This document shows positions 20,824-20,833 of a DNA stretch of 20,833 nucleotides, one piece after another. Location of the stretch: positions 1-20,833 of the forward strand of contig VSPD01000048.1 in NCBI GenBank assembly GCA_009775125.1, in the 5' to 3' direction. The notes under the pieces were generated by a model. It did not search any database. It saw only the letters and a program-made list of their open reading frames with translations, and was not told the origin of the DNA. A program made the translations under genes and the position numbers. Position 1 is the first letter of the stretch. Every line of letters starts with the position of its first letter. Source of the stretch: Muribaculaceae bacterium (lineage in GTDB: Bacteria > Bacteroidota > Bacteroidia > Bacteroidales > Muribaculaceae).

Positions 20824-20833
20824 TTGTTAAGAA

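Overview
The window looks like chromosome of a gut Bacteroidales bacterium. Muribaculaceae would fit best, but the genus cannot be settled from the sequence alone. The grounds are a SusC/SusD pair, Bacteroidetes-type promoters (TTTG, about 20 bp, then TAnnTTTG), fimbrillin, DUF3575 and DUF5119 genes, and type IX-like C-terminal sorting tails on secreted proteins.

Positions 1-10029 hold a fructan-type polysaccharide utilisation locus on the + strand. It contains a SusC transporter whose 5' end is broken at the window edge, a SusD lipoprotein, a surface lipoprotein with two Fn3-like repeats and a DUF4960-like domain, a stand-alone secreted paralogue of that domain, and a LamG-GH32 enzyme. The order susC-susD-binding protein-GH32 matches the levan/fructan locus of Bacteroides thetaiotaomicron. 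Surface lipoproteins would capture fructan, GH32 would cut it, and SusCD would import the oligosaccharides. The SusC break may have disabled this locus. The GH32 has Glu where the family normally has its nucleophile Asp.

Positions 10396-15235 form an accessory module. Three or four genes on the - strand encode an acidic small protein, a Cys-rich mini-ORF with an in-frame TAG, a ClpX-like AAA+ ATPase without a zinc domain, and a SecB-fold protein with a long C-terminal extension. A TPR protein is encoded divergently from a shared promoter region. I do not recognise this as a described system, and it is the best candidate for a new one: an unfoldase with its own SecB-like chaperone or adaptor.

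Positions 15298-16364 carry a DUF3861-like gene and a small ABM-fold monooxygenase. Positions 16552-20807 carry a fimbrial operon on the - strand (DUF3575, DUF5119, fimbrillin). Its promoter is clear and abuts an 11-C homopolymer that could allow phase variation.

Three copies of a roughly 275-bp structured repeat (7255, 10050, 15731) lie downstream of genes. They have imperfect terminal inverted repeats, each is flanked by short direct repeats, and compensatory changes occur in their internal hairpins. They look like MITE-type mobile elements. Two of them flank the GH32 gene in the same orientation.
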